The position numbers and the translations under genes were made by a program. Below the pieces are notes generated by a model, which saw nothing but the letters and a program-made list of their open reading frames with translations, was not told where the DNA came from and did no database searches. Shown here piece after piece: positions 1-7,423 of a stretch of DNA of 37,444 nucleotides; position 1 is the first letter of the stretch; every line of letters begins with the position of its first letter. Origin of the DNA: Thermoguttaceae bacterium (GTDB taxonomy: Bacteria > Planctomycetota > Planctomycetia > Pirellulales > Thermoguttaceae). Location: positions 1 to 37,444 of the forward strand of contig JAFSMO010000050.1 in assembly GCA_017447865.1 (NCBI GenBank), read 5' to 3'.

Positions 1-1133
1 ATGACGACGACGATGATGATGAACTGCCGGGGCTCCCGCCTGGTGTTGGTCCTAATGATTTTATTCGTTTTGAATATGAGAATGGGCAGTATATTTGGCA
101 CGCTGGGACTGTAAACGGTGTGGATGTTGCCACGGGAACTTTAACCCATTGGTGCGTCGGATTTTATACCACTAATCGAGACTTGGCTTATTCTCTTTTT
201 GAAAATCTACCGGGTTTTTATAATTCGTATCAGTGGTTAAATAATCAGAGGCCGCAGGGCTTTGTTCCTCACGTCCATCATATTTATGAATATGAAAATG
301 GGGTCTTTCTTCGTCAATATTGGTTTGTCGGAATTTTTGAAGCGTCTGGGCCTACTGCCGATCATATGCAGTATGTCCAGTTCCGGACCGATTTTTTAAT
401 GGAAATGGGGCATTTTTACGATGTAATGCAGCCGGATTTTGATTCCACTTATACCCCAAATTCAGCGTCCCCTTATTCAGATAATTTGACGGCGCGTTCT
501 TCACTTGCTGGGGTTCAGCTCGCGCAAGGGTCTGATTCTGCCGGGGGGGTTAGTTATGAATTACCGCAGGGAATAGTTTTCAGTCAGTCTACAAATTCCG
601 GGATCGATGCAGCGCAGGGTGATTTTACCGGGGAATCTTCGGTCAGGTCCACGGCGGAAGCTACGACTTCGGGTACCACTGTGAACATTACGAATAATAC
701 CGAAATAAATACAAATTTAGAATTGGGCGACGCGCCCGATGAAGATTCTTTTGACCCTGACGAGGCGGAGGAAAAAGAAGTCGCCGATTCTGACGAATTG
801 CTGACCGAGGAGGAACCCGAGTATACTTATATTGATAATTCATCGAGTGAATATAAAATTGATTATCAGAAACTTTTCGACGATTGCAAGGAAAAGATTG
901 ACGAAATTTTCGGAACTGATGCTCTTACATCGTTTTTCAGTCAGGTTCCCTCTGGCGGTTCGATTCAGCCGTGGGTTATTGAATGGGTCGATCCTTGGAT
1001 CCATAAGTATTGGTGTTTCTCTGTTGATATTGGCGCAGTAGCGAATATGTCAATAGTTAGAATTATTAGAAGTATTTGCAATTTTGGCCTTTATTTAGGT
1101 ACTCTTTTTATGAGCATTAAACTGTTTGCATAG
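1..1133 (+). CDS. Inovirus minor coat / adsorption protein (pIII-like), 5' end outside the window
   Basis: The frame is open from base 3 with no stop, so the protein starts upstream of the window; at least 376 residues are visible. It begins with an Asp-rich run followed by a Pro/Gly linker (ELPGLPPG), continues through an aromatic-rich domain, a Ser/Thr/Gly/Asn-rich spacer and an acidic stretch, and ends with an Ile/Leu-rich hydrophobic segment near the C-terminus (about residues 352-376). Long variable N-domains, low-complexity linkers and one C-terminal membrane anchor are the layout of filamentous-phage pIII/TspB-like proteins, which anchor in the inner membrane during assembly and later bind the host pilus. 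The position directly before a pVI-like gene and zot supports this. I recognise no specific sequence family, so the role rests on layout and gene order. A GTG at 120 is not needed as a start because the frame continues upstream. Confidence 0.68.
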   Translation, partial: DDDDDDELPGLPPGVGPNDFIRFEYENGQYIWHAGTVNGVDVATGTLTHWCVGFYTTNRDLAYSLFENLPGFYNSYQWLNNQRPQGFVPHVHHIYEYENGVFLRQYWFVGIFEASGPTADHMQYVQFRTDFLMEMGHFYDVMQPDFDSTYTPNSASPYSDNLTARSSLAGVQLAQGSDSAGGVSYELPQGIVFSQSTNSGIDAAQGDFTGESSVRSTAEATTSGTTVNITNNTEINTNLELGDAPDEDSFDPDEAEEKEVADSDELLTEEEPEYTYIDNSSSEYKIDYQKLFDDCKEKIDEIFGTDALTSFFSQVPSGGSIQPWVIEWVDPWIHKYWCFSVDIGAVANMSIVRIIRSICNFGLYLGTLFMSIKLFA

Positions 1134-1140
1134 GTGAATT

Positions 1141-1551
1141 ATGGGGCGTTTTTTTACCTGGATTGGAAACCTTTTAAAGTCCTGTATTGAAGGAATAATT
1201 TCCTTTTTAATTTCGATTTGGAATTTCTTTTGGAATATTCTGGTCGGGATTGGAAATTTTTTCGTTGATATTTGGAATTATGTTTGGGACTGGTTACAAT
1301 GGGCTTTTTATTCCTGCATTGACTGGATTCTGCGTCAATTTGTAAATTTTTTGGATTTGATCGCGGATAACATAAATTTAAATATAGATTTAAGCGGTTT
1401 TAATTCGATCTTTCAGACGATTGCTCAAGTAAATTTAATTTTTCCCGTTGATACTGTTTTAACCTGTTCGGGAATTTATACTACTGTTTTGCTTGTCTGG
1501 GTTGTATATAAATTCATCAAGAGTTGGATTCCTACAGTTTCAGGAACTTAA
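1141..1551 (+). CDS. Inovirus pVI-like minor coat membrane protein (DUF2523-like)
   Basis: 136 residues. The first ~65 are a Trp/Phe/Ile-rich amphipathic stretch with repeated W-N spacing. After a polar middle comes a C-terminal membrane segment (about residues 98-126) starting at FPVDTVLTCSGIY and followed by Lys-Ser-Trp. This resembles the DUF2523/pVI proteins that sit between pIII and Zot genes in many inoviruses and cap the virion end. The start lies 7 nt after the stop of the pIII-like gene, and the AGGTGA that overlaps that stop is the likely ribosome site. It ends 3 nt before the zot start, so the three genes are co-transcribed. The family call rests on size, membrane pattern and position. 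Confidence 0.65.
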   Translation: MGRFFTWIGNLLKSCIEGIISFLISIWNFFWNILVGIGNFFVDIWNYVWDWLQWAFYSCIDWILRQFVNFLDLIADNINLNIDLSGFNSIFQTIAQVNLIFPVDTVLTCSGIYTTVLLVWVVYKFIKSWIPTVSGT

Positions 1552-1554
1552 TAA

Positions 1555-2949
1555 ATGGCTTTAACTTTGATAGTTGGTAAACCGGGAAGCGGAAAATCCT
1601 ATTTCGCAGTTAAAAAAATTGCGGAAATGGTGTTAGATTGGCTTTCTTACGAAAAGCGCGAGGGGAAGCCGTTCGAGCGTGTTTTATATACGAATTTGCA
1701 TTTAAACGATGATGCTTTTAATGAGTACATTGCTGAACACGTCGGGAACGGCTTCGACATCAAGAATTATTATAAATTCATCGATACCGATTTTTTTTAT
1801 GCGAAAGATTCAGCCGGTCACCGTAACCCGTGCAAATGGTGGGAAAATATTCCCGTCAAGGCTTTAATCGTCATAGATGAAGTACACCAATATCTCCCCG
1901 CTGGGGGTACTGGTTCTAAAGATTATATGCAAGAATTTGTGGAGTATGTGAGCACCCATCGCCACAAAGAACACGATATAATTTTCATAACTCAGCATCC
2001 TGACAATATAAACCGGTCAATTCTCAATATGGCGGCCGACGTCTATCATATTATCAATATCAAAAATAGGGTTTTACCCTGGATCGGGATACCCTTTGCA
2101 GATATTGACGTAGTAAAGGAGGCCTGGGGCTGTAAGCGTCAAGTAGCTAACGCCTTATATGGAAATTATGTCGGGCGTAGTTTTCGCGCTCAAAATAACG
2201 TTACTTTCCAATTAAAACCGGAAATTTTTGCGCTTTACCAGTCACATACTCTCCTAAACGGTCAAGGCGGCGGTGAAGATCGCCCAGATTTGAAACTAGG
2301 AAAAATTGGTTCGTTGTTTTGGTTTGCTAAACGTCACATTTGGCACCTTTCATTTAAGGCCGGTTTGGTTTATGCAGCGTTCTGGGGAATTCGTTTTATG
2401 TTGTCTCAGGCCCCTCAAATTTTCGCTGATGGGATGACTAAAGGAATGAAGGTCGAAGTTCCTTCTAATCCTGAATCGTCTGCAGCTGATCCGGTCCCGG
2501 TTTCGACTCCGTCGTCTCCGCCGGGTTCAAACTATAAATATAAAAGCGAAAAAGTACCTGAAAAAAAAGATATAAAAGAAAAGATTCAAAATGACTTTTA
2601 TAATGATTCAGGAATATTTATTTACGGACCAGATTATATTATTACACGGAATGAGGGCCGGGTGAATGTTGGAGAAACTTTCAATTTTCAGGGGGAAAGC
2701 GTTGTTCTTTTGTCAGTGGATTATAAATATAAAAAGTTGCGTTATCGGACTAATGATCTTGACGGGGTGCAGCCTGCCGGAACTGCCGGAACCGGATTTT
2801 TCGGAAATTCAGTTTCAGACGGTGCCGGAGGTGCAGACGGAATTTTCGGAGGAAAAGATTCTAATTACTATGACGTTCGATCAAGCCCCAATTTCGACGG
2901 CTTTGGCCGAAATATCGGCTCAAACTGGGGCCTCGATTGTTTGGAGTAA
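1555..2949 (+). CDS. zot: Zonular occludens toxin-like (Zot) / pI phage assembly ATPase
   Basis: 464 residues. Residues 8-15 are the Walker A motif GKPGSGKS, and residues near 105-113 (ALIVIDEVH) are a Walker B with the catalytic Asp-Glu. HRHKEHDIIFITQHP further on matches the sensor region of Zot/pI ATPases. A membrane segment near residues 267-283 separates the cytoplasmic ATPase from a periplasmic tail that carries a Ser/Pro linker and a Gly-rich end. The protein drives extrusion of the phage through the inner membrane, in contact with the secretin. The last 284 nt also encode the N-terminus of the next gene in another frame, and the Gly/Asp/Asn-rich C-terminus there looks constrained by this overlap. 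Motifs and neighbours make this the firmest phage call. Confidence 0.93.
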   Translation: MALTLIVGKPGSGKSYFAVKKIAEMVLDWLSYEKREGKPFERVLYTNLHLNDDAFNEYIAEHVGNGFDIKNYYKFIDTDFFYAKDSAGHRNPCKWWENIPVKALIVIDEVHQYLPAGGTGSKDYMQEFVEYVSTHRHKEHDIIFITQHPDNINRSILNMAADVYHIINIKNRVLPWIGIPFADIDVVKEAWGCKRQVANALYGNYVGRSFRAQNNVTFQLKPEIFALYQSHTLLNGQGGGEDRPDLKLGKIGSLFWFAKRHIWHLSFKAGLVYAAFWGIRFMLSQAPQIFADGMTKGMKVEVPSNPESSAADPVPVSTPSSPPGSNYKYKSEKVPEKKDIKEKIQNDFYNDSGIFIYGPDYIITRNEGRVNVGETFNFQGESVVLLSVDYKYKKLRYRTNDLDGVQPAGTAGTGFFGNSVSDGAGGADGIFGGKDSNYYDVRSSPNFDGFGRNIGSNWGLDCLE

Positions 2950-3868
2950 AGAAGCGGATTCGACCTATATTTCAGGGACTTTTTCGGCTGTTGATGTAAA
3001 TAATATGCTCCTGGCGATTGCTAAAAGATATGGCCTTGAAATGACGATTATGGAAGATGTTTTTTACTTGGGGCCCCCGTCGCAGTCGGATTTCGTTTCG
3101 GTGGTCGTGCGGTCTCCTTACGTTGACGATGAACTATTACCGAGTTTGCAAAATTGCCTCTCTGATTTTGGCAAGCTTGGAAAATTTGCTTCGTGTTATA
3201 TTGTCAGTGATTATATTTATAACGTCAAAAAGGTTTTGGACGTGATAAAGGTATTACGTGAAAAGCTGGGGCGGGCGTATATTGCAGAGGTGTATTTTAT
3301 TAGAATGAAAAACTCTGATTTGATTGATTTACAGATTAAACTTGACGCTGAAAATGTCGATTTATTTGCTTGTTCTTGGACTTTAGACGAACTGTTCAGG
3401 GCTACTTTAGGAATCGAGGGAGGGCGCACTGTGTCTTCCTCTGTGAATGTTCCGCGACTTTATTTATCCGAAGGCCGTACTTCCATTTTATCAGTTGGGG
3501 AGGAATTGACGCGAAGTAAAGCTCAGGTCAGCGCCGAAGGTTATTCCAGTGTTTCAGGATATGAAAAATTTACTGATGGTGTTGAGATTTCTTTGACTCC
3601 TGCGCGAATCGGTGAGGATTTGATTTCGGTCGATGTAAATTTATCAGTTTCAAAATTTGAGGATTCATCGGAAGAAATACCGGCTAATTCAAAAAGCTCG
3701 ATTAAATCGCCGGGGGTTTTGGTTACTGATGGCCGAGTTTCTTTCCTGGGTGCGCTCCAATCTAAACAAAACTCAAAGGGTTTGAAATTTTTCGGGGGAT
3801 CGGCCGCAAAATCTGATGAAATCGTTACAATTTGGTTAAAAATTCGTGAAGTTTCACTAAAAAATTAA
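2666..3868 (+). CDS. Inovirus secretin lipoprotein (pIV-like outer-membrane channel)
   Basis: 400 residues. The N-terminus is basic with a hydrophobic core and a lipobox LTGC (residues 32-35), predicting a lipoprotein. An N-domain (about 60-200) contains a pattern typical of secretin N0/N1 modules (TFDQAPISTALAEISAQTGASIVW). The C-terminal part has the secretin signature region: DGVEISLTPARI followed by SPGVLVTDGRVSFLGAL near residues 310-375. pIV forms the outer-membrane exit pore of the phage, which fits a diderm planctomycete host. The ATG at 2666 follows GAGGG and lies inside zot in a different frame. No later Met leaves room for the signal peptide, so this start is preferred. Confidence 0.87.
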   Translation: MLEKLSIFRGKALFFCQWIINIKSCVIGLMILTGCSLPELPEPDFSEIQFQTVPEVQTEFSEEKILITMTFDQAPISTALAEISAQTGASIVWSKEADSTYISGTFSAVDVNNMLLAIAKRYGLEMTIMEDVFYLGPPSQSDFVSVVVRSPYVDDELLPSLQNCLSDFGKLGKFASCYIVSDYIYNVKKVLDVIKVLREKLGRAYIAEVYFIRMKNSDLIDLQIKLDAENVDLFACSWTLDELFRATLGIEGGRTVSSSVNVPRLYLSEGRTSILSVGEELTRSKAQVSAEGYSSVSGYEKFTDGVEISLTPARIGEDLISVDVNLSVSKFEDSSEEIPANSKSSIKSPGVLVTDGRVSFLGALQSKQNSKGLKFFGGSAAKSDEIVTIWLKIREVSLKN

Positions 3869-3876
3869 TTCACCTA

Positions 3877-3904
3877 TTGACATTAAAAAAAATTCGTGTA
3901 CAAT
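3877..3904 (+). promoter_or_regulatory. Sigma-70-type promoter in the phage
   Basis: TTGACA (3877-3882), a 16-nt AT-rich spacer and TACAAT (3899-3904) lie just after the secretin stop and 22 nt before the coat-like gene. Transcription would start near 3911, next to the AAGGAG at 3912-3917, so the leader would be very short. It likely drives the coat-like and ssDNA-binding genes, which must be made in bulk. Confidence 0.7.
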
Positions 3905-3925
3905 ATAAGCTAAGGAGATTAGAAA

Positions 3926-4096
3926 ATGTACACTTTATTATTTTTATTGTCGCAAGTAGAACAAAAAAAAGTTGAAGTTCCAATTCCCGATTCTTTCAAC
4001 GGTTTGTTGAAATTAATGGGGGTTTTAATTGTGGTTGTTTTACTGTTTCCAATTGTTTTAGATCGCCTCTTTGGCAAGAAAAGGAGGCGGGATTAG
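3926..4096 (+). CDS. Small membrane peptide, candidate inovirus major coat protein (pVIII-like)
   Basis: 56 residues. The layout is a short hydrophobic N-terminus (MYTLLFLLSQ), a polar/charged segment, a single strong membrane helix (about residues 27-46), and a basic tail (KKRRRD). Mature pVIII has a polar, partly acidic N-part, one helix and a basic C-terminus that contacts the DNA, so the match is good. The first 10-12 residues could act as a signal, although they lack the usual positive charges. AAGGAG lies 8 nt before the ATG and a strong promoter is directly upstream, as expected for the most abundant phage protein. The alternative is a pVII/pIX-type cap or a membrane regulator. Confidence 0.55.
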   Translation: MYTLLFLLSQVEQKKVEVPIPDSFNGLLKLMGVLIVVVLLFPIVLDRLFGKKRRRD

Positions 4097-4105
4097 GAGG
4101 ATTTT

Positions 4106-4678
4106 TTGAGCAAGTACAAATTTAATTGTGCTGGTACTTTTGCCGGCGTTTCATCTTTCACGGATGATGACGGCGAAGCGGTCAATCTTCTCAAGATTGA
4201 TTATATGGGCGGAAAAGTGAACGTGCAGCTGTCCCCCGAAACGGCTGAAAAATTTCAGAAAAAACAGCCGGGGTGCGATTGCCGGGTTTCCGGTGACGTC
4301 CTGGTGGGCGGTGGAAGTTTCAAACCGGTTCTGTCCTCGATCCAGTTCGAAGGGGAAAAAGACTTTGAGCCGGTCTCGATGGAGGAATCTTTCGCAGGGC
4401 TGATTTTTACCGGTCCGGGCGTGGTTGAATCGAAACGTTCCTACACTTCAAAATCTGGGAATCTCGTGTGTTTGGTTGATGTCAAACTGTTCGGAGCGTC
4501 TCTGAAAGATTTTGAGGTTAGTTCTGAGGTTTTCCCCCAGATTGCCGAAGGTCAGGTTAATATTTACGGTCAGATCGTTTCCGAAGTGAAAAAGACTTTC
4601 AAGGGCGATTTGATTAGTAAAAACTGGCTGACGATTTTCAAGGCTCGTCCCCTTGGTGAGACTTCAAAAAGACGTTAA
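4106..4678 (+). CDS. Probable inovirus ssDNA-binding protein (OB-fold-like)
   Basis: 190 residues. The TTG start at 4106 is set by an AGGAGG (4095-4100) with a 5-nt gap, and the gene begins 10 nt after the coat-like gene. It has no membrane segment or signal. Two halves share a beta-rich pattern: residues ~5-80 (KFNCAGTFAGVSSF to RVSGDVLVGGGSFKP) and ~90-185 (ending in GQVNIYGQIVSEVKKTFKG, then NWLTIFKARP). Each resembles an OB-fold barrel strand order. It ends in a basic tail (TSKRR). Position among structural genes and expression from the phage promoter fit the gpV role of coating phage ssDNA. I do not recognise a close named family, so this stays an inference. Confidence 0.5.
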   Translation: MSKYKFNCAGTFAGVSSFTDDDGEAVNLLKIDYMGGKVNVQLSPETAEKFQKKQPGCDCRVSGDVLVGGGSFKPVLSSIQFEGEKDFEPVSMEESFAGLIFTGPGVVESKRSYTSKSGNLVCLVDVKLFGASLKDFEVSSEVFPQIAEGQVNIYGQIVSEVKKTFKGDLISKNWLTIFKARPLGETSKRR

Positions 4679-4715
4679 TTCAAGTCCTTCAATCCTTGCT
4701 AAACTCTCCCAAAAT

Positions 4716-4733
4716 TCTGGTTTCTGTACCAGA
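4716..4733 (+). other. Small hairpin after the phage ssDNA-binding gene
   Basis: TCTGGT and ACCAGA form a 6-bp stem with a 6-nt loop, 38 nt after the gene stop. No T-run follows, so it is not a standard terminator. In inoviruses such hairpins mark the intergenic origin or packaging signal; here that is only a possibility. Confidence 0.3.
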
Positions 4734-4791
4734 TTACCTAGTGTTTCTTATGTGTTTTAAACGGTGGTTTTGACCGATTGAGGAGGAGCTC

Positions 4792-4915
4792 TTGTTTCAC
4801 AGCATGAGACTCATTTTGTCGATCAAAGGTGACGTGAGTATTGATAAGCGTTTGCCCTTGTGGAAATTCCAAAACAGACGCAGATATTTAACCTGTCATG
4901 AGTATCATTCTGGTC
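4792..4915 (+). pseudogene. Truncated phage reading frame at the prophage/host junction
   Basis: A strong AGGAGGAG (4781-4788) stands 3 nt before a TTG at 4792, the same start style as the ssDNA-binding gene. The frame gives a basic, native-looking peptide (SIKGDVSIDKRLPLWKFQNR, then RRYLTCHEYHS). From about 4916 the opposite strand carries a DUF2726 gene remnant, and the plus-strand frame becomes nonsense-like Arg/Pro/Gly-rich sequence up to a stop at 5100. I read this as the N-terminus of a phage gene (perhaps replication) cut by integration, with the junction somewhere in about 4890-4920. The exact join cannot be fixed without the left end. Confidence 0.4.
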
Positions 4916-5228
4916 TTAAATTTTCTGGTCTTCCGAATTGGCAATCGGCTGGATTTTATTTCGCAAATCCTCCCCGTCATAGGAGCTTGCGGCAGGAACG
5001 TGCAGGATTGGGAGGCCGGCCTGTTCCAGGATCGCGTCTTTCTCGGCATCCCGCTTTTGGGTGGATTTTCTTCGGTGGGTGTAACTATCCAGTTCGATAA
5101 CTAAAACCACATCGGGAATCGGTCCGATCTTCACGATCGCAAAAACGCCCCCAAGGCCGAGTTTTCTCCACACTTCGAAACATGGTGGGAGAAGACCGCG
5201 GAGGACGTGGTAAAATTTTGTCTCTCAT
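4916..5228 (-). pseudogene. DUF2726 (PD-(D/E)XK-like) gene remnant with a broken start
   Basis: Read on the minus strand from 5224, an uninterrupted frame encodes about 102 residues: ETKFYHVLRGLLPP near the start, then VLVIELDSYTHRRKSTQKRD, then ILEQAGLPILHVP. VIELD-x-H followed by xQxRD and AGLPILxxP is the DUF2726 core, a family with a restriction-nuclease-like fold. The frame is preceded directly by TGA. An ATG overlaps that stop at 5228-5226 but lies in another frame (ATGA then GAG), as if one or two bases were lost right after the start codon. A GTG at 5173 could start a shorter protein but would lose the first conserved strand. The N-terminal part usual in the family is also absent. Most likely a decayed host gene. 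Confidence 0.55.
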
Positions 5229-5245
5229 GATTGGAACACCTTAAA

Positions 5246-5265
5246 ATGTAGAAAATTTTCTACAT
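5246..5265. promoter_or_regulatory. Perfect 20-bp palindrome
   Basis: ATGTAGAAAATTTTCTACAT is a perfect 20-bp dyad about 17 bp upstream of the DUF2726 remnant's ATG and 104 bp from the stop of the next minus-strand gene. It fits an operator for a dimeric repressor or a recombination site at the prophage edge. The rest of 5229-5369 shows nothing else recognisable. Confidence 0.4.
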
Positions 5266-5369
5266 CCCCAATGTGTCAGTTTCTGATTGCAGTGCTTAAA
5301 TCTGTTGTATTTCAAACGGAGAAGGGCGGTCATCTGCCCTGCTCCGAATCCTGTCGGGACTGGGCCGCC

Positions 5370-6143
5370 TCAGGGCTTGCGCAGATCCGACGCGAGCTGG
5401 TTCAGCAGCGCCTGGCCTTCCGGCGACGTGTAAAATTCAGAGATATAAACCTGGGAAGGATGCTCGGGGAAGTTTTTCAGCAGGGCCGCCAGCTCTTCCT
5501 CCCGGTTTTCTCTGATGGCCTCATCGATCGCGGCGAGGACCTGCCGGCACGATTCGTAATACGGCTGCGCGTGAGCACTGCAGGCCCAAAGCCAAAGGGC
5601 CGCGACGCATACGCAGGCCACGTTCAAGGCGACAAAAACCGGACGTTTCGCGAAGATGGCCGCCAGTAAAAGGACGGCCCCCACCAAAACGTGGAGCAGA
5701 AGCAGCGTGGGAAAATTCCGCCAGTCCGGAAACCAGAACGGGTACGTGTTGGTCGAGACCGTCCCGGAAAAACGGTCGTTTCGGTAAACAAACAGGACCG
5801 GCAGATCCACGGCCCGCGCTTCCTGACAAATCTCAAAGTACAAACGCTCCAAATCGGAAATCACCATCCACTGGTTTTCCCGAAAATACGGCTCGAAAAC
5901 GGGCTGGAGCCGTTCCGCTTTGCCGTTTTCGGCCATGATCCCGATCTCGTTCAGGCTTTGGTTGAAAAACCAGAAGTTCCACCAGAGGGTGTTGGCCGTG
6001 GACATTAATTCGTACGAAGTCCATAAGGTGGCCAAAACGACCATCGTGATTTTCCATTTGCGTGAGCGGCAAAAGGCCACGGCCGTGAATGCCGCCAAAT
6101 ACACCAAAAAAACAGCGCCGAAAAACGTAAACGTATGAAACAT
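5370..6143 (-). CDS. Hypothetical four-helix membrane protein
   Basis: 257 residues if started at the ATG at 6143, which has GAGGA 5 nt upstream. A longer frame exists but its extra N-terminus is unlike a protein and crosses the promoter area. Hydrophobic segments lie near residues 4-22 (FFGAVFLVYLAAFTAVAF), 29-45, 155-175 (LLLLHVLVGAVLLLAAIFA) and 178-197. Between helices 2 and 3 is a ~100-residue soluble loop rich in acidic and aromatic residues. The last ~50 residues form a soluble amphipathic tail that may be helical (AIDEAIRENREEELAALLKNFPEHP). I do not recognise the family. It is transcribed away from the flavin-reductase gene, sharing a ~190-bp intergenic region. Confidence 0.6.
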   Translation of the reverse strand: MFHTFTFFGAVFLVYLAAFTAVAFCRSRKWKITMVVLATLWTSYELMSTANTLWWNFWFFNQSLNEIGIMAENGKAERLQPVFEPYFRENQWMVISDLERLYFEICQEARAVDLPVLFVYRNDRFSGTVSTNTYPFWFPDWRNFPTLLLLHVLVGAVLLLAAIFAKRPVFVALNVACVCVAALWLWACSAHAQPYYESCRQVLAAIDEAIRENREEELAALLKNFPEHPSQVYISEFYTSPEGQALLNQLASDLRKP

Positions 6144-6186
6144 GGATTCCTCGTTTCGAAAGGATGGAATTTCATCTCTTCCTCTA

Positions 6187-6214
6187 AATTTAACCACGCG
6201 AGAAAAAATTGCAA
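6187..6214 (-). promoter_or_regulatory. Possible promoter for the minus-strand membrane protein
   Basis: On the minus strand TTGCAA (6214-6209) and TAAATT (6192-6187) are spaced by 16 nt, about 44 bp before the ATG at 6143. The match is moderate. Confidence 0.35.
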
Positions 6215-6254
6215 GTACCCCCGGAAGAAAAACATTAACGGAAGCTCCGGACCC

Positions 6255-6283
6255 TTGACAACGCAATCCCTTAATAATATAAT
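6255..6283 (+). promoter_or_regulatory. Perfect sigma-70 consensus promoter
   Basis: TTGACA (6255-6260), a 17-nt spacer and TATAAT (6278-6283): exact consensus in both boxes with ideal spacing. Transcription would start near 6290, giving a ~48-nt leader before the flavin-reductase ATG at 6338. Confidence 0.8.
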
Positions 6284-6337
6284 GGATCGAAATCATTCAT
6301 GACCGCAAGAATCCCACTCAAAAAAAAGGAGCCTGAA

Positions 6338-6961
6338 ATGAAAGTACTGCTCATCAACGGAAGTCCCCACGCCAACGGCAACACGGCCCGGGCGTTGAAG
6401 GAAGTCGCTGACACGCTCGCCGCGGAAGGCCTCGAGACCGAAACCTTCTGGATCGGCCTGAAGCCCGTCCGGGGCTGCGTCGCCTGCGGCCAGTGCCGGG
6501 GAAAGGATCTCGGCCGCTGCGCGTTCGACGACGATGTGGCCAACCGGATCGTCGAGAAGCTCCAGACCGCCGACGCGATCGTGATTGGCTCGCCGACCTA
6601 CTACGGCCAGCCTGCCGGAGCGTTCCTGGCGGCGTGGCAGCGTGTCTGTTTCTCGGCCTCCACGCTGATCCACGGCAAGCCGGCCGCGTCGGTTGCCGTC
6701 TGCCGCCGCGGAGGTTCGACGGCCGCGTTCCAGTGCCTGAACATGCCGTTCGAGATGCTGAACTCGGTACTGATCGGCTCGCAGTACTGGAACGTCGTCT
6801 TTGGTCTGAGCGAGGGCGAATGCGCCCAGGACGGCGAGGGGATGCAAACGATGCGCACGCTCGGCCGGAACATGGCCTGGGTCGTGAAGAACCTGAACCG
6901 CCCCGACGCCCTGCCCCGCCCTGCCGACGAGCCGTGGCAGCCGACGAACTTCATCCGGTAA
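6338..6961 (+). CDS. NADPH-dependent FMN reductase / flavodoxin-family protein
   Basis: 207 residues. It begins with MKVLLINGSPHANGNTARAL, the flavodoxin-fold phosphate-binding loop that holds FMN (residues 7-16). A CVACGQC pair and SPTYYGQPAG further on match the iron-sulfur-flavoprotein-like/NAD(P)H oxidoreductase group seen in many anaerobes. The C-terminus (DEPWQPTNFIR) matches the usual ending of this subgroup. The ATG at 6338 follows AAGGAG and is preferred over an upstream GTG-like frame. A perfect promoter lies directly upstream. Its likely role is reduction of quinones or other acceptors with NAD(P)H; the substrate cannot be read. The cysteine pair could bind a metal cluster only if more ligands exist, which I do not see. 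Confidence 0.85.
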   Translation: MKVLLINGSPHANGNTARALKEVADTLAAEGLETETFWIGLKPVRGCVACGQCRGKDLGRCAFDDDVANRIVEKLQTADAIVIGSPTYYGQPAGAFLAAWQRVCFSASTLIHGKPAASVAVCRRGGSTAAFQCLNMPFEMLNSVLIGSQYWNVVFGLSEGECAQDGEGMQTMRTLGRNMAWVVKNLNRPDALPRPADEPWQPTNFIR

Positions 6962-6967
6962 GAAATC

Positions 6968-7020
6968 TTTAATTTAGCCGCAAAGAACGCAAAGAAGAGA
7001 AGAACCAAAGGAGAAAAAAG
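6968..7020 (+). repeat. Single arm of the CAAAGAACG repeat upstream of the GxxExxY gene
   Basis: GCCGCAAAGAACGCAAAGAA and the degenerate purine-rich tract after it match the arms of the repeats at 7424-7893. The last part (AAAGGAG) doubles as the ribosome site of the GxxExxY gene. Confidence 0.6.
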
Positions 7021-7398
7021 ATGACCGAAGAAGAAGCAAATGCCATTTGTGACAAAATCCGGCAGGTGGCTTACGCCTTGCATGTCTATCTTGGCGTTGG
7101 CTATCTTGAAAAGGTTTACGAAAATGGTTTGGCCCATCGATTGACCAAGGCTGGAATGAAGGTAGAAACTCAAGTGCCAATTCAGGTTGCAGACGAAGAT
7201 GGCTATGTGCTTGGGGACTATATTGCTGACTTGGTGGTTGAGGGAATTATTGTGGAACTGAAAGCCGTTTCGAACCTTCTTCCGGCGCATGTGGCTCAAA
7301 TCCTGAACTATCTCAAAGCGATGAATCGCGAGCATGGCCTGCTGATAAACTTTGGTTCGGAGAAGTTCCAATGCAAAAAGGTAATAAGAAACCTTTAA
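7021..7398 (+). CDS. GxxExxY protein (PD-(D/E)XK nuclease-like fold)
   Basis: 125 residues, the normal full length. Landmarks are GVGYLEKVYENGL (residues ~25-37, the G-x-x-E-x-x-Y signature), GDYIADLVVEGIIVELKA (the D...ExK nuclease-like core, ~60-78), QILNYLKAMN and GLLINFGSEKFQ. The family is widespread in planctomycetes and related phyla; its biochemical role is unproven, with a nucleic-acid function suggested by the fold. AAAGGAG precedes the ATG. The gene has lower GC than its neighbours and is bounded on both sides by CAAAGAACG-type iterated repeats, an association that suggests it moves with them. Confidence 0.9.
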   Translation: MTEEEANAICDKIRQVAYALHVYLGVGYLEKVYENGLAHRLTKAGMKVETQVPIQVADEDGYVLGDYIADLVVEGIIVELKAVSNLLPAHVAQILNYLKAMNREHGLLINFGSEKFQCKKVIRNL

Positions 7399-7423
7399 CC
7401 ATTTGTGGCTAAAACAATTAAAT

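Noticed and set aside
832..1041. 69-codon frame inside the pIII-like gene
   Set aside because: Out-of-frame shadow without a ribosome site; the pIII-like frame has the acidic linker and membrane anchor expected.
4716..4765. dif-like Xer recombination site at the phage edge
   Set aside because: TTATGTGTTTTAAAC vaguely recalls a XerD arm but lacks a matching XerC arm and 6-nt spacer; not supported.
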